In this document: positions 32,490 through 41,133 of the stretch, piece by piece
Numbering within the stretch: the stretch's first letter is position 1
Layout of the letters: each line of letters opens with the position of its first letter
NCBI GenBank assembly: GCA_002344135.1
Contig: DDTO01000007.1
Span: 41,830 to 105,829, forward strand
Source: Chthonomonas sp. UBA2362
Lineage (GTDB): Bacteria; Armatimonadota; Fimbriimonadia; Fimbriimonadales; Fimbriimonadaceae
Length of the DNA: 64,000 nt
Direction: 5' to 3'
Translations under genes and position numbers: made by a program
The notes under the pieces: model-generated
The model's input: only the letters and a program-made list of their open reading frames with translations
What the model was told of the DNA's origin: nothing
Databases searched by the model: none

Positions 32490-34205
32490 TCAGGCCCGCA
32501 ACTCGACCCGCGTCCGGACGCTTCCCGCGCGCTCGTGCTTGGCTGTCAGATCGTAGGCTCCCGGCTCGGATACCACCCACTCGAACACGGCGAGGTCGTC
32601 CGTCGCGTCGAGATGCCAGCCGAAGCCGCTGACGGGGATGCGATCCCACCCGCGCAGTTGGCCTGCGTCCTCCCGCAGCATGCCCCCGACGAGCCACGTC
32701 GGCTCGCTGGTCGCCCGGGTGGTCCCCTCGCCCAGCGGCTCGCCCGACCGGGCGATCTCCCCCACCACGCCGCGGCACAGCTTCTTCTGCTCGGCGATCT
32801 TGGTCACGTTCGTGGGCAGCCAGCCCGTGTTCTGGACCACGAACCGAATTCGCCAGGGACCCGAACCTTCGACGCGGACTTCCCGCAGCTCGAGCTTCGG
32901 CGAGGTGAGAGCCTGCCAGACCACCCAGTCGGCGAGGGGCGCGATCTCGGCTTCCAGGAAGTCGGGCGGCGGGTTGCGGAAGGCGTAGTGCGGGTCCCAG
33001 CCACCCATTTCGACCTTGCCGAGCTGCGGGTGGTCGAACTCGTACCAATCCACATAGCCCCGCCCGCCCAACTTATCGTCTGACCACTTCAGCAGCTTGA
33101 CGTCGTCGTCGAACGGGTGGTCGCGGAACCAGTCGATGTACTTGTAATCGGTGATGCCGGCCTGCCGCTGGGGCGACCAGATTTCGGTCGTCCAAGCGTA
33201 GACGCCGCGGTGCTCGTACATCCAGTCGTCGAAGACGCCGGTGATGACCTCTTTCGGGTGGTACTTGAACTCGTGGTAGTTGCTGATCGCGGGGTAGCCG
33301 GTCATCTCGAACCCCTTCTGGCCGATCGACTTGTAGTTCCAAAGGTCCTCGGCGGGGATGTCGTCGTCGGGCATCCGGCTCGGGGGCCTCAGGTGCACAC
33401 CGCTGAACGTATGGAAGGTCACCGCGCCACAGATGTTTGGCCGCTTGCAGATCGCCTCGACGCAGGCGCGGATTTCGGGCTCGCTGGTCGGAAACGGACC
33501 GGCGCCGCTCTGTTCCGACTCGATCCGCCACGCGCTCGGGAAGTTGCGGTTCATGTCGAGGCCCTCTTTGATCTTCCGGCCGCGCATGGTGATGCCGTCG
33601 TAATGGTGGAAGAGGCCCTCGGGGATCACGCGGTAAAAGGCGCCGCCGCTCTCGCCCGGCTCGCGCTTCTTCATCAGTCGCGGTTCTTCTTGGGAAATCT
33701 TCCATGGGCCGTTCGGGTCGGGAATGCGGATGCTCAGAATGCGCCCATCCCCGTCCACGTCGCGCCGCTCAATGCCATAGAGATCGTCTTCGTCGTAGGG
33801 GTAGGGGCGAGTGCTGGAACGGATGATGCGGGGCACGTCCTCGAGGGCCCACTCAGCGCCGTCCGGGTTCAGGCGAGGCACGAGGTAGAAGGTGCGTGTG
33901 TCGAGGGCGCGGGTGAGGGTGGGGTCCTTGCCGTAACCTTTGCATAGCTTGGCGATGAGATAGAGCACGGCGGCAGAAGCGCTGACCTCGCTCGCGTGGA
34001 TGTTGCCGTCGCACCAGAATGCAGGCTTCGTCTCGTGGGAGCCGGTGGCATCGTTGGTGATGGTGGCGATCCAGATGTCGCGTCCTTCGTGGGACTTGCC
34101 GGTGGAGTCGATCGAGAGGAGGGACGGGTATTCGCTAGCGAACGCTCGGAGGATTCGGGTCAGGTCGTCGTAGCGGTAGTAGCGATCGAAGGCGACATCG
34201 GGCAT
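32490..34205 (-). CDS. M14 family zinc carboxypeptidase
   Basis: 571 residues from ATG 34205, which follows a TAGCCT box by 7 bases; extension upstream is unsupported. The zinc site is visible as HASE in 'CDGNIHASEVSASA' (about 78-91) plus the later His of 'AVTFHTFSG' (about 265); the substrate Arg/Asn lie in 'LVPRLNPDG', and the catalytic Glu is expected in 'YAWTTEIWSP' (about 345). The C-terminal 150 residues form a beta-rich accessory domain. No signal peptide is seen, so it may act in the cytoplasm, which is less usual for M14 enzymes. Confidence 0.88.
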   Translation of the reverse strand: MPDVAFDRYYRYDDLTRILRAFASEYPSLLSIDSTGKSHEGRDIWIATITNDATGSHETKPAFWCDGNIHASEVSASAAVLYLIAKLCKGYGKDPTLTRALDTRTFYLVPRLNPDGAEWALEDVPRIIRSSTRPYPYDEDDLYGIERRDVDGDGRILSIRIPDPNGPWKISQEEPRLMKKREPGESGGAFYRVIPEGLFHHYDGITMRGRKIKEGLDMNRNFPSAWRIESEQSGAGPFPTSEPEIRACVEAICKRPNICGAVTFHTFSGVHLRPPSRMPDDDIPAEDLWNYKSIGQKGFEMTGYPAISNYHEFKYHPKEVITGVFDDWMYEHRGVYAWTTEIWSPQRQAGITDYKYIDWFRDHPFDDDVKLLKWSDDKLGGRGYVDWYEFDHPQLGKVEMGGWDPHYAFRNPPPDFLEAEIAPLADWVVWQALTSPKLELREVRVEGSGPWRIRFVVQNTGWLPTNVTKIAEQKKLCRGVVGEIARSGEPLGEGTTRATSEPTWLVGGMLREDAGQLRGWDRIPVSGFGWHLDATDDLAVFEWVVSEPGAYDLTAKHERAGSVRTRVELRA

Positions 34206-34212
34206 GCCGCCC

Positions 34213-34218
34213 AGGCTA
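34213..34218 (-). promoter_or_regulatory. -10 box before the M14 peptidase gene
   Basis: TAGCCT on minus, 7 bases before ATG 34205. Confidence 0.4.
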
Positions 34219-34237
34219 CCCGCGGAGCGCGTGTATG

Positions 34238-34262
34238 GAGTGCGCGGGCCCGCCCGCGCTTT
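34238..34262. repeat. REP-like palindrome (GCGCGGGC family)
   Basis: GCGCGGGC (34242-34249) and GCCCGCGC (34252-34259) with a two-base loop. A nearly identical copy lies in the opposite orientation at 46708-46736 and a weaker one at 46386-46412. Confidence 0.8.
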
Positions 34263-34337
34263 TCCGGCAGTGGCATGATCCGTCATCCGAAGCCACATGG
34301 GGGCCAGTCCTGGCCGGGCATATGCAGTTGCACGACG

Positions 34338-34373
34338 ATTCCTCCCCTTTGCTTCGCTTCGGTCGGAATGACG
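34338..34373. repeat. intergenic dispersed-repeat-like element
   Basis: The stretch CCTTTGCTTCGCTTCGGTC and its flanks (to GGAATGAC) resemble a short element often seen between genes in several bacterial groups, where its antisense translation gives 'FRPKRSKGEESS'. It is not coding here. Confidence 0.5.
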
Positions 34374-34460
34374 GGGATCGCCCCGCCCGGCCCGTCGGAG
34401 AATGCCGAATATGCAACAGCGCAGGTGCGGCTTCCGCTAAGCGGTAAAGTCCGAACAGTC

Positions 34461-35399
34461 ATGAACCGGCACTTCGCATCCTACTGCCTCCTCGCCTTTG
34501 CCGCTGCAGTCGGCCGCGGCCAGACTGCGCAGCCGGTCAAGGTTTTCGTCCTCGCGGGCCAGTCGAACATGCAAGGCCACGGGATCGTAAAGGCCGACCC
34601 CGAGCGCAACGGGGGCCAGGGAAGCCTGGAACACGCCGCCAAGGAGCCTTCGAGCCCGGCCGCGTTCAAGAAGCTGTTCGACAAGGAAGGGGCCTGGGTC
34701 GTGCGCGGCGACGTCTGGATCGACTACTTCGAACGCCGGGGCAGGCTTACCGTCGGATTCGGGGTGCGCGAGGATTGCATCGGCCCCGAACTCGGCTTCG
34801 GCGTCGTCGTCGGCGATGCGTTCAACGAGCCGGTGCTACTCATCAAGCTCGCCTGGGGCGGGAAGAGCCTGGCCAGGGACTTCCGCCCGCCGAGCTCGGG
34901 CGGTGAGGTCGGGCCGAACTACCGGGAGGTCATAGACCGCACGAAGCAAGCCCTCGGGGAGATACCGCAGCGGTTTCCGAGTCTCGCCGGCCGCAAGGTC
35001 GAATTGGCGGGCTTCGGCTGGCACCAGGGGTGGAACGATCGCATCGACGGCGGTTTCGTGCAGGAGTATGAGAAGAACATGGCCAACTTCATCCGGGACA
35101 TCCGCTTGGACCTCGGAGCGCCGAATCTACCGTTCGTCATTGCCGAGACCGGCATGGGCGGTCTGAACGAGAAGAACCCTCGGGCCCTCGATCTCATGAA
35201 GGCCCAGGCCGCGGTAACCGAGTACGCGGAGTTCCGAGGGAACGTCGCCTTCGTCGGCACGCGGGCCTTTTGGCGCAAAAAAGAGGTTTCGCCCAGCCAG
35301 CAGGACTACCACTGGAACAGCAACGCCGAGACTTACTATCTGATCGGCGAGGCGATGGGGACGGCGATGGTCCGCCTTTGCGGGAGGAAGCCGAAGTGA
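34461..35399 (+). CDS. exported SGNH-type carbohydrate acetylesterase (SASA family)
   Basis: 312 residues from ATG 34461, with signal peptide (1-21). The nucleophile block 'VFVLAGQSNMQGHG' (about 28-41) is the SASA/CE6-type GQSNM motif; the downstream 'LIKLAWGGKSL' glycine-containing block, 'GFGWHQGWNDR' and the late 'DYHWNSNAETYYLIG' (catalytic His candidate) complete the set. Such enzymes remove acetyl groups from sialic acid or xylan. The TAAAGT box 10 bases upstream gives at most a very short leader. The stop overlaps the next gene (GTGA), so the two are co-translated. Confidence 0.85.
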   Translation: MNRHFASYCLLAFAAAVGRGQTAQPVKVFVLAGQSNMQGHGIVKADPERNGGQGSLEHAAKEPSSPAAFKKLFDKEGAWVVRGDVWIDYFERRGRLTVGFGVREDCIGPELGFGVVVGDAFNEPVLLIKLAWGGKSLARDFRPPSSGGEVGPNYREVIDRTKQALGEIPQRFPSLAGRKVELAGFGWHQGWNDRIDGGFVQEYEKNMANFIRDIRLDLGAPNLPFVIAETGMGGLNEKNPRALDLMKAQAAVTEYAEFRGNVAFVGTRAFWRKKEVSPSQQDYHWNSNAETYYLIGEAMGTAMVRLCGRKPK

Positions 35400-36958
35400 T
35401 CGCCCTCGCCGCGCTCCTGCTCCTCTCTGCGCCCCAGCGTGCCGAGATGGCTGGTTACCTCATCGTCCCCCACGAGCGGGTGGATAAGGCCCTCAACGCC
35501 GGCTTCTCGATGTACGTCGCTGCATGGCCGCTGCTCCAGACCTATCCCGGCCAGGACTTCCAGAGCGGCCTCTTCGGCACCTGGATGTTCGCCCAGTTCG
35601 ATGGCGAGGCTCCGAAGGACCACTATTCGGATATCGAGGGCGGCCTCGGGTGGTGGCGCGACACCCGCTTCGCGACCGAGACTCCGAAGTTCATCATGGG
35701 TGGGGTCACCTTGAACTTCGCCGAATGGGCGAACGGCCCCGGCGCGGGAAAGGGGCGCGACTGGAAGAACCCCACCGGCCTTTACGGCGTCGCTCAGCTC
35801 AGCCCTTGGGTGCTGTGGCCGCCCGACGGCCTCAATTTGAAGCAGGGCACCCGAGGCGAACTGTTCGGCTACGGCTACCTGCCCTTGCCGCTCACGACGC
35901 CCAAGACTTTCACCGCAGGCAAGAAGGTGCCCACCGGGAATCACTGCTGGACCCTCTTCCTGAACACCGGCAACTTCAAGGGGCCGGTCGCGTTCTTCAC
36001 CCCCTACTTCTGGTCGAAGGCATCGGTCGAGAAGCCCGAACTCGCCGGTCTCTTCCTCGACACGCGGCCTTCCGAGCCTAACAAGGCGATTCAGATGGAG
36101 ACCCAGCACGTTCCCGCTTTAGTCGCTCAAGACGCGAAGGGCGACACCTATGCGCGCATTGCGCCGACCCTCTTCCCGGGCAGCCCGGACCGCCCCGTGC
36201 CGCTCATGCACCGAATCACCGCCTACTCCAAGGCAGCCCTTTGGGATCGGGTGCAGGCTTGGTTCGACGGCGGGCCGCCCGCGAGCGGTTCGATCGACGC
36301 AAAGGCATCCGGCCTTCATCGCTTCAAGAACGAAGGCTGGGCGACGTGGCGCATCTACCCGCCCGGCACGGATCGGGACAAGGCGTTGCCGATCGAGTGG
36401 AACTCCTTCGTCACCCCGAATCTCTTGGACGAGTTCACCTACGGGTATCGCTGGACGCCGGGCGTGGTGTCTCGGGCGGACGCAGGGCTCGTCACACTCC
36501 CCGAGTTCTATCGTCTGGATGAGAAGCGATGGGTCGTCGTCAGCCCGAAGGACGTGCCTGCGGAGACCGGCTTGAAAGAAGCCACCTTCCCGAAGCCCCC
36601 GCGAGGGAACCGCGAGCCGTACGTCACTCCAGACGAGCCGGACAGCCCCTGGAAGAAGCCCGGGCCGGCGGCGGGGCCTTTCACCGCTCGGTTAGGAGAT
36701 GGGAGCACCGTGACCTACTTCTGGTACCGCTTCGCCGACCAGCCTGCCTTGCTGAACGCCGACCTCTCCGAGTCGGAGCGCAGGATCATGCAAAGGCGGG
36801 TCGAGATGCTGCATCGCCAGTGGACCAAAGACCGCGAGTACCTCCCGCCGCCGACGGTGGGCAAGCTCGCCGATCTCGACCCCGCCCTTCTCGTGAAGCC
36901 CCCCAAGGGGCTCGAAGTCGGCTACGTGCCGATCGTGACGCGTCAGGCGTCTCAATAA
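35396..36958 (+). CDS. exported protein of unknown function, coupled to the acetylesterase gene
   Basis: 520 residues from GTG 35396, with GGGAGG upstream and a four-base overlap with the esterase stop. A short signal peptide (LAALLLLSAPQRA) is followed by an aromatic-rich domain: 'FGTWMFAQFDGEAPKDHYSDIEGGLGWWRDTRF', 'TGNHCWTLFLNTGNFKGPVAFFTPYFWS', 'RWTPGVVSRADAGLVTLPEFYRL'. The many Trp, Tyr and Phe suggest carbohydrate binding. No known family recognised. The pairing with a deacetylase points to polysaccharide processing, which is inference only. Confidence 0.75.
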   Translation: MIALAALLLLSAPQRAEMAGYLIVPHERVDKALNAGFSMYVAAWPLLQTYPGQDFQSGLFGTWMFAQFDGEAPKDHYSDIEGGLGWWRDTRFATETPKFIMGGVTLNFAEWANGPGAGKGRDWKNPTGLYGVAQLSPWVLWPPDGLNLKQGTRGELFGYGYLPLPLTTPKTFTAGKKVPTGNHCWTLFLNTGNFKGPVAFFTPYFWSKASVEKPELAGLFLDTRPSEPNKAIQMETQHVPALVAQDAKGDTYARIAPTLFPGSPDRPVPLMHRITAYSKAALWDRVQAWFDGGPPASGSIDAKASGLHRFKNEGWATWRIYPPGTDRDKALPIEWNSFVTPNLLDEFTYGYRWTPGVVSRADAGLVTLPEFYRLDEKRWVVVSPKDVPAETGLKEATFPKPPRGNREPYVTPDEPDSPWKKPGPAAGPFTARLGDGSTVTYFWYRFADQPALLNADLSESERRIMQRRVEMLHRQWTKDREYLPPPTVGKLADLDPALLVKPPKGLEVGYVPIVTRQASQ

Positions 36959-37027
36959 TGGCTATGGCCGGCCACTCTTGTCATTACTGGACAGGATTGG
37001 CCGTACAATGAGCAGGAGGCAGCAACG

Positions 37028-38122
37028 ATGAGGATCGGACTCGCTCTCGCCGGCATCGCCCTCGGCGCCCTCGCCCAGGGTCAATCCACGCTCGAGGTGG
37101 AAGGACGGAAGGTCACGCTCGGTCCGCCCACCGCGGTGGCGGTCGGGGTCAAGGACGTGAACTGGGCCCCCAGCGGCAAGGCGCTGATGTACGATGCGGT
37201 CGACGCCGACGGGTACTACCAGGGTTTCTATCGGACCACGGACGAGAAGGCCAAGTCGGTCATGCGCATCCCCCAGGGTGCCGAGTTTCAGCATTGGAAG
37301 TGGCTTCCCAACCGGCTTGCCGTGATCGAGGTCCTCAAGCGCGAGATCCCCGACAAGGGCACTGTCCGCTGGACCGCCCATCTTCTCGATGCCCAGCGCT
37401 TTACGGCACGCGAACTCCGCTCTTGGGAGTACCCGAAGGATTCGAAGGTCACCTCCGAACTGGAGGTCTCGCCGACCCGCGACCATGCGATCCTGACCTT
37501 CCACGACGAGAAGGGGGTTCACCCGTTCGTCCTGCTCTATGGCGGCGCGGAGCTCGTGCCGTCCGCCGACGTCGCCGCCGCTCATGCCGCCGGTGCTTCG
37601 TTTGCCGGGTGGTCGGTGGAAGGCACCGCTTACTACAGCGACGTGCCCAATCTTAAGTTGGATGGTGCGACGGTGCAGGTCGATGGTCGTGCCCAAGGAG
37701 CCGTCCAGTTCATCATCCAAGCCCAAGCGGTCGGCGAAGACGCGCGCGCCATCCATTTAACCGGCAGTCTCATGCTGGTCGCTGCCAATAAGCGTGCGCC
37801 GGATGCCGGGACACCCGTGCTCGAATTGATGCCGTGGAACGCCGGCCTGCGCCAAGTCCGATCGAAGGGCCCGAACATCGAAACGGCGCCGACCCCGGCG
37901 GTCCAGGCCGAATCGCAGCCCGCCCAGGTTCTGGCCGCCGAAAGGAAGGGGAGGGCGGGTTCGCTTTGGATGGTGCCTGCTTTGGACGAGTTCAAGCGCG
38001 TCTCCGGCTCGCTGCTCATCGCCGCAGAAGCCGAGAAGTCCTGGTTCGACCCCCGCCAGTCGTTCGTGGCGTACGAAACGGCAGGGGCGCTGTTCGTGCG
38101 CAGGATCATGTCGGAGCATTGA
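37028..38122 (+). CDS. exported TolB/PD40-like propeller protein
   Basis: 364 residues with a signal peptide (1-18, ending GALAQG) and an AGGAGG site eight bases upstream; a TACAAT box lies just before that. Propeller-like strands: 'VKDVNWAPSGKALMYDAVDADGYY', 'FQHWKWLPNRLAVIEVL', 'VSPTRDHAILTFHDEKG', 'SWFDPRQSFVAYETAGALFVR'. The 'F-D-P-R-x-S-F/L' and 'W-x-P-x-G' phrases are typical of TolB-type blades. No catalytic motif. It follows the esterase pair by about 70 bases and may be in the same unit. Confidence 0.75.
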   Translation: MRIGLALAGIALGALAQGQSTLEVEGRKVTLGPPTAVAVGVKDVNWAPSGKALMYDAVDADGYYQGFYRTTDEKAKSVMRIPQGAEFQHWKWLPNRLAVIEVLKREIPDKGTVRWTAHLLDAQRFTARELRSWEYPKDSKVTSELEVSPTRDHAILTFHDEKGVHPFVLLYGGAELVPSADVAAAHAAGASFAGWSVEGTAYYSDVPNLKLDGATVQVDGRAQGAVQFIIQAQAVGEDARAIHLTGSLMLVAANKRAPDAGTPVLELMPWNAGLRQVRSKGPNIETAPTPAVQAESQPAQVLAAERKGRAGSLWMVPALDEFKRVSGSLLIAAEAEKSWFDPRQSFVAYETAGALFVRRIMSEH

Positions 38123-38152
38123 AATGGTCGAATCCCTGCCGGACTTGAAGCC

Positions 38153-38617
38153 TTGGACGTAGCGGCGTTCATAGGCAGGCTCGAATCCGCCTTCCCCGAT
38201 CCGGGCTGCCCACCCGAGTGGCTGCCCACGTGCACCTGTTGGGAATGCACCGAACTCGCCGCCTTCCTGAAAGAACGCCCTCTTTGGCGACGCTTCTCGG
38301 CAGAGGACTGCTTCGCGGCGAACACGTGCGCCCTTATGGGCCGAGCCTTCGCGTACTACTTGCCCGCCTTCATCGTCGCCTCCCTCACCGACCCTGAAGC
38401 GGCCGACGTGGGGGTCCTCTTCGCCGCTTGGATGTTCCTCCCCTATCCCCCCGAAGACGGCAAGCCCAACGTGGAACGGTTCCGGTCGTTCACCGCCGAG
38501 CAACGCTCCCTCATTCTCGAATGGCTCGCCTGGTTCGCCGAGACCGAGGCCATCGATGGGGAGCAAAGGGAGGGCTATGCGAAGCAGATCGACATTCTCC
38601 GGCAGGCGGTGGCGTAA
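38153..38617 (+). CDS. DUF6714-like cytoplasmic protein
   Basis: 154 residues from TTG 38153; no ATG is available in frame, and the start is the weakest part. The pattern 'CALMGRAFAYYLPAFIVASLTDPEAADVG' followed by 'ERFRSFTAEQRSLILEWLAWF' matches my memory of DUF6714 family proteins ('FRYYLPAYLLAAL ... FTPEQRxAIxxFLEWL'). An N-terminal 'CTCWECTELAAFL' holds three Cys that could bind metal. The family has no known function. It lies 30 bases after the propeller gene. Confidence 0.6.
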   Translation: MDVAAFIGRLESAFPDPGCPPEWLPTCTCWECTELAAFLKERPLWRRFSAEDCFAANTCALMGRAFAYYLPAFIVASLTDPEAADVGVLFAAWMFLPYPPEDGKPNVERFRSFTAEQRSLILEWLAWFAETEAIDGEQREGYAKQIDILRQAVA

Positions 38618-38931
38618 GCACGTCCGGCCCGACTCCCCCCGCAACCTAGGGGAATCCTGCGCGGGTACGAAGTAGACCCGACCAATGCACACGCCGGGCA
38701 TCTGCGTCGACCGGATCAACCAGTGCGCCATATTCGAGAAAGCGCCTGACCACTCGACCGCGGGGTAGGTCGCAGCCTCGCTGCTGACTCCGCTGGCCCG
38801 ACAACCACGCTAACAGGCTTGCTGGCAAGTCTCCCCTCGTCATCGGGCCATCCGATGACGGTGGGCTTTGGGTTCGGCAAAGTTGATGTAGAATGGAAGC
38901 CGATCCACACTTCCCTGAGCGCTCGAAGCCT
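38618..38931. other. gene-free stretch before the alpha/beta hydrolase gene
   Basis: About 310 bases with no supported frame. A TAGAAT box at 38889-38894 probably starts the transcript of the downstream hydrolase gene with a leader of roughly 30 bases. Nothing else is recognised. Confidence 0.5.
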
Positions 38932-40842
38932 ATGAGACCGATAAGATTACTTGGCATCCTGCTGATCTGCATCCTCTTCCAACTTGGGCTGGCCCAGACT
39001 AACGTCACTGCAGTCCACGCCAATGGTCAAACCTTCGTCTCTTGGCGTGTACAGTTACCCTTGCCTACGACCTACGAGATATATAGGTCCTCTACTTCGT
39101 TCACCGATACTTCTCAAGCCACGCTCGTGGGCAGAATCCTCCGGCCCGAATGGGAGGGCGACGCTCTGGACCAGATTGCCTCTCCCCTTAGCGGATCGGG
39201 ATCCACTTGGGTAATACCGAACGGAGCCGGTGGCACGGTACAACTTCCTATCGACCGTGGCCTCTTCGTCTACACACCTCATGCCGCAGCAACGGAGTAC
39301 TTCGCGGTGGTCGAGACCGGTAACACTACGGTAACAGCGGACCATATTACGCCGACTCCGGTCACCCAGACTTACCAACCTCTCGCGAATCCGGTTACGG
39401 CACATCCGCAACTCTCCGGTATCACACCCGAGGGCTACCTGTTCCGCGTGTACGCCTATTGGACCGATGGCCGTAACGATATCGAGGACGCACGTGCCGA
39501 CTATCCGGTCATGGGGAACTTCGCCAAGAATGGCGCGCCGAACATTTTCGTCGTGTACTCGCCATCGACTGGACCTGGCACGGCCCCCTATCCCATGACT
39601 TTCGGCTTCCATGGGGGGGAGGGCAACTTCCATCTTTGGCGACCGGGCCTATTCCCCAATGTCGGCCTAACCATCGATGAAGGCATCTTCGTCGCGCCGC
39701 ACGACATTCTCTATCATCGAGCAGGAGGATCGGTCACGTCGGCTACCACCGGCTGGTTCGGCTATTATCCGGACCTCGATCCACTCAATGTTAACCCTAT
39801 CTCCAATCCACCGGCTAACGCCGTCATCCAAGATTACACACAGCGAAAGGTGAATTGGATTCGCCAATGGCTTCTTAGAGGTGGGGATCTGAGCTATCAG
39901 GTCGACACAACCAGGATCTCGCTCCTTGGGCATAGTATGGGAGGCCGAGGGATCTCCATTCTCTCCAGGCGCAATCCGGAAAGATATGCGGCTTGCCATA
40001 TGTTTACACCAGCCTACCGTGACGTCGTCGGAGCGAATCCGTTCTATGGCAACGAGGCACTCAATCTCGAGACAAACATGATCGGTCCGGGCGGGGCAAC
40101 CATGAGGATGAACGACATCTTCGATTGGACTCAACCGCTTTCTCAAACTCAAAGAGATCTCTGTCTTACAAGAATCTACAGCGGGAAAAACGACGCAGTC
40201 ATCGGATGGGATTCGACAATAGTAGGCGAGATAACCGCCGCCAACGATTCCGCGATGGGGTTTCACCTGTACTGGGACTCGCGGCCGCATGGCATCGCCA
40301 ACTGGAGTCAGTCCCCATACTTTGCCGAGTGGATCGTTCCGTCGAGAACTGATAGGGGATCGGCGCGATACGCTCAACGCTATCGCTCGAACCAGTCCTT
40401 CCCCGCTTTCTTCAACGATGATCAGGACGTGGGCACTGCTGGTAGACAACCGGACATAGGGACTGGCAACCCGACGAGCGGAGCCGTTTGGGGAACATGG
40501 GGCGGCTACTATGATTGGGATTTGACGGCCATCGTCGATACGCCTCTGACCTGGGGCTGCACGCTCTGGCTAGTGGGAAGTGCGCCAGCGACCGTCGATA
40601 ACTGCCCCGTCGCGGTAGCCAGAACATCCATTGCGGTTAGGAAACCCCAGGCGTTTCGGCTTCCCCCGTTCTATCCCTTTAGGTGGACTCTCAGGAGGAC
40701 CGATACGAACGCACTACTGGCGAGTGGTCTGGCATTGAGCGATGCGAGCGGCGTGGTGAGAATCACCAATCTGCTGATCGCTCGTGAGGATGTGTTCAAG
40801 AGTCGGCTGGAAGTGGTGCGGCTTCCCATTCCGAAGCCGTAA
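38932..40842 (+). CDS. secreted alpha/beta hydrolase (esterase-like)
   Basis: 636 residues from ATG 38932 with a clear signal peptide (1-22, LLGILLICILFQLGLAQ). The N-terminal ~120 residues resemble a fibronectin-III-type domain ('NVTAVHANGQTFVSWRV ... TTYEIYRSSTSFTD'). The catalytic domain has a FGFHGGEGN oxyanion segment (about 221) and the nucleophile elbow SLLGHSMGGRG (about 329, Ser in GHSMG); Asp and His probably lie in 'YSGKNDAVIGW' and 'DSRPHGIANW'. Secreted esterase or peptidase of the S9/feruloyl esterase kind is likely. Base composition looks lower in GC and codon choice less biased than neighbours, a hint of recent acquisition. Confidence 0.82.
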   Translation: MRPIRLLGILLICILFQLGLAQTNVTAVHANGQTFVSWRVQLPLPTTYEIYRSSTSFTDTSQATLVGRILRPEWEGDALDQIASPLSGSGSTWVIPNGAGGTVQLPIDRGLFVYTPHAAATEYFAVVETGNTTVTADHITPTPVTQTYQPLANPVTAHPQLSGITPEGYLFRVYAYWTDGRNDIEDARADYPVMGNFAKNGAPNIFVVYSPSTGPGTAPYPMTFGFHGGEGNFHLWRPGLFPNVGLTIDEGIFVAPHDILYHRAGGSVTSATTGWFGYYPDLDPLNVNPISNPPANAVIQDYTQRKVNWIRQWLLRGGDLSYQVDTTRISLLGHSMGGRGISILSRRNPERYAACHMFTPAYRDVVGANPFYGNEALNLETNMIGPGGATMRMNDIFDWTQPLSQTQRDLCLTRIYSGKNDAVIGWDSTIVGEITAANDSAMGFHLYWDSRPHGIANWSQSPYFAEWIVPSRTDRGSARYAQRYRSNQSFPAFFNDDQDVGTAGRQPDIGTGNPTSGAVWGTWGGYYDWDLTAIVDTPLTWGCTLWLVGSAPATVDNCPVAVARTSIAVRKPQAFRLPPFYPFRWTLRRTDTNALLASGLALSDASGVVRITNLLIAREDVFKSRLEVVRLPIPKP

Positions 40843-40871
40843 ATGCTCCTTGTTCCCGGGATCGCGGGGAT

Positions 40872-41040
40872 CCAGAGGATTCGCACGCCGCAACCTGCAT
40901 TCCTCGAGCTGCGACGACGAGCATGCAGCCGAAGATCGCCGGCGAGGCTTTGATGTTGGCCCCGAAGCTCGTGGAGGAACCGCGTCTCGCGGTCAATCAG
41001 TTCATATCGCGGGTGGACGTGCCTTGCCGGATGTTCATAC
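40872..41040 (-). pseudogene. degraded 3' fragment of a PQQ-like propeller gene
   Basis: This stretch aligns base for base with the last ~150 bases of the propeller lipoprotein gene at 30063-31685, with several small gaps and substitutions. The encoded remnant 'FGANIKASPAIFG' followed by 'MLVVAARGMQ' corresponds to 'FGANIEASPAIFG' and 'MLVVAARGTQ' of the intact gene. Frame breaks follow on both sides. It lies alone between the hydrolase and the SUMF1-like gene. Confidence 0.85.
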
Positions 41041-41133
41041 CGCTTTTACGATCTACACGCGACAGAGGAACAGCGGAGGACCGCATGCCCGGTCCAGTGT
41101 TGCCTCGGCTCGATGCGACGCGTCGAATGACCG

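Noticed and set aside
38646..39023. 125-residue minus-strand frame
   Set aside because: No ribosome binding site, no -10 box, no similarity, and it overlaps the start of the hydrolase gene.
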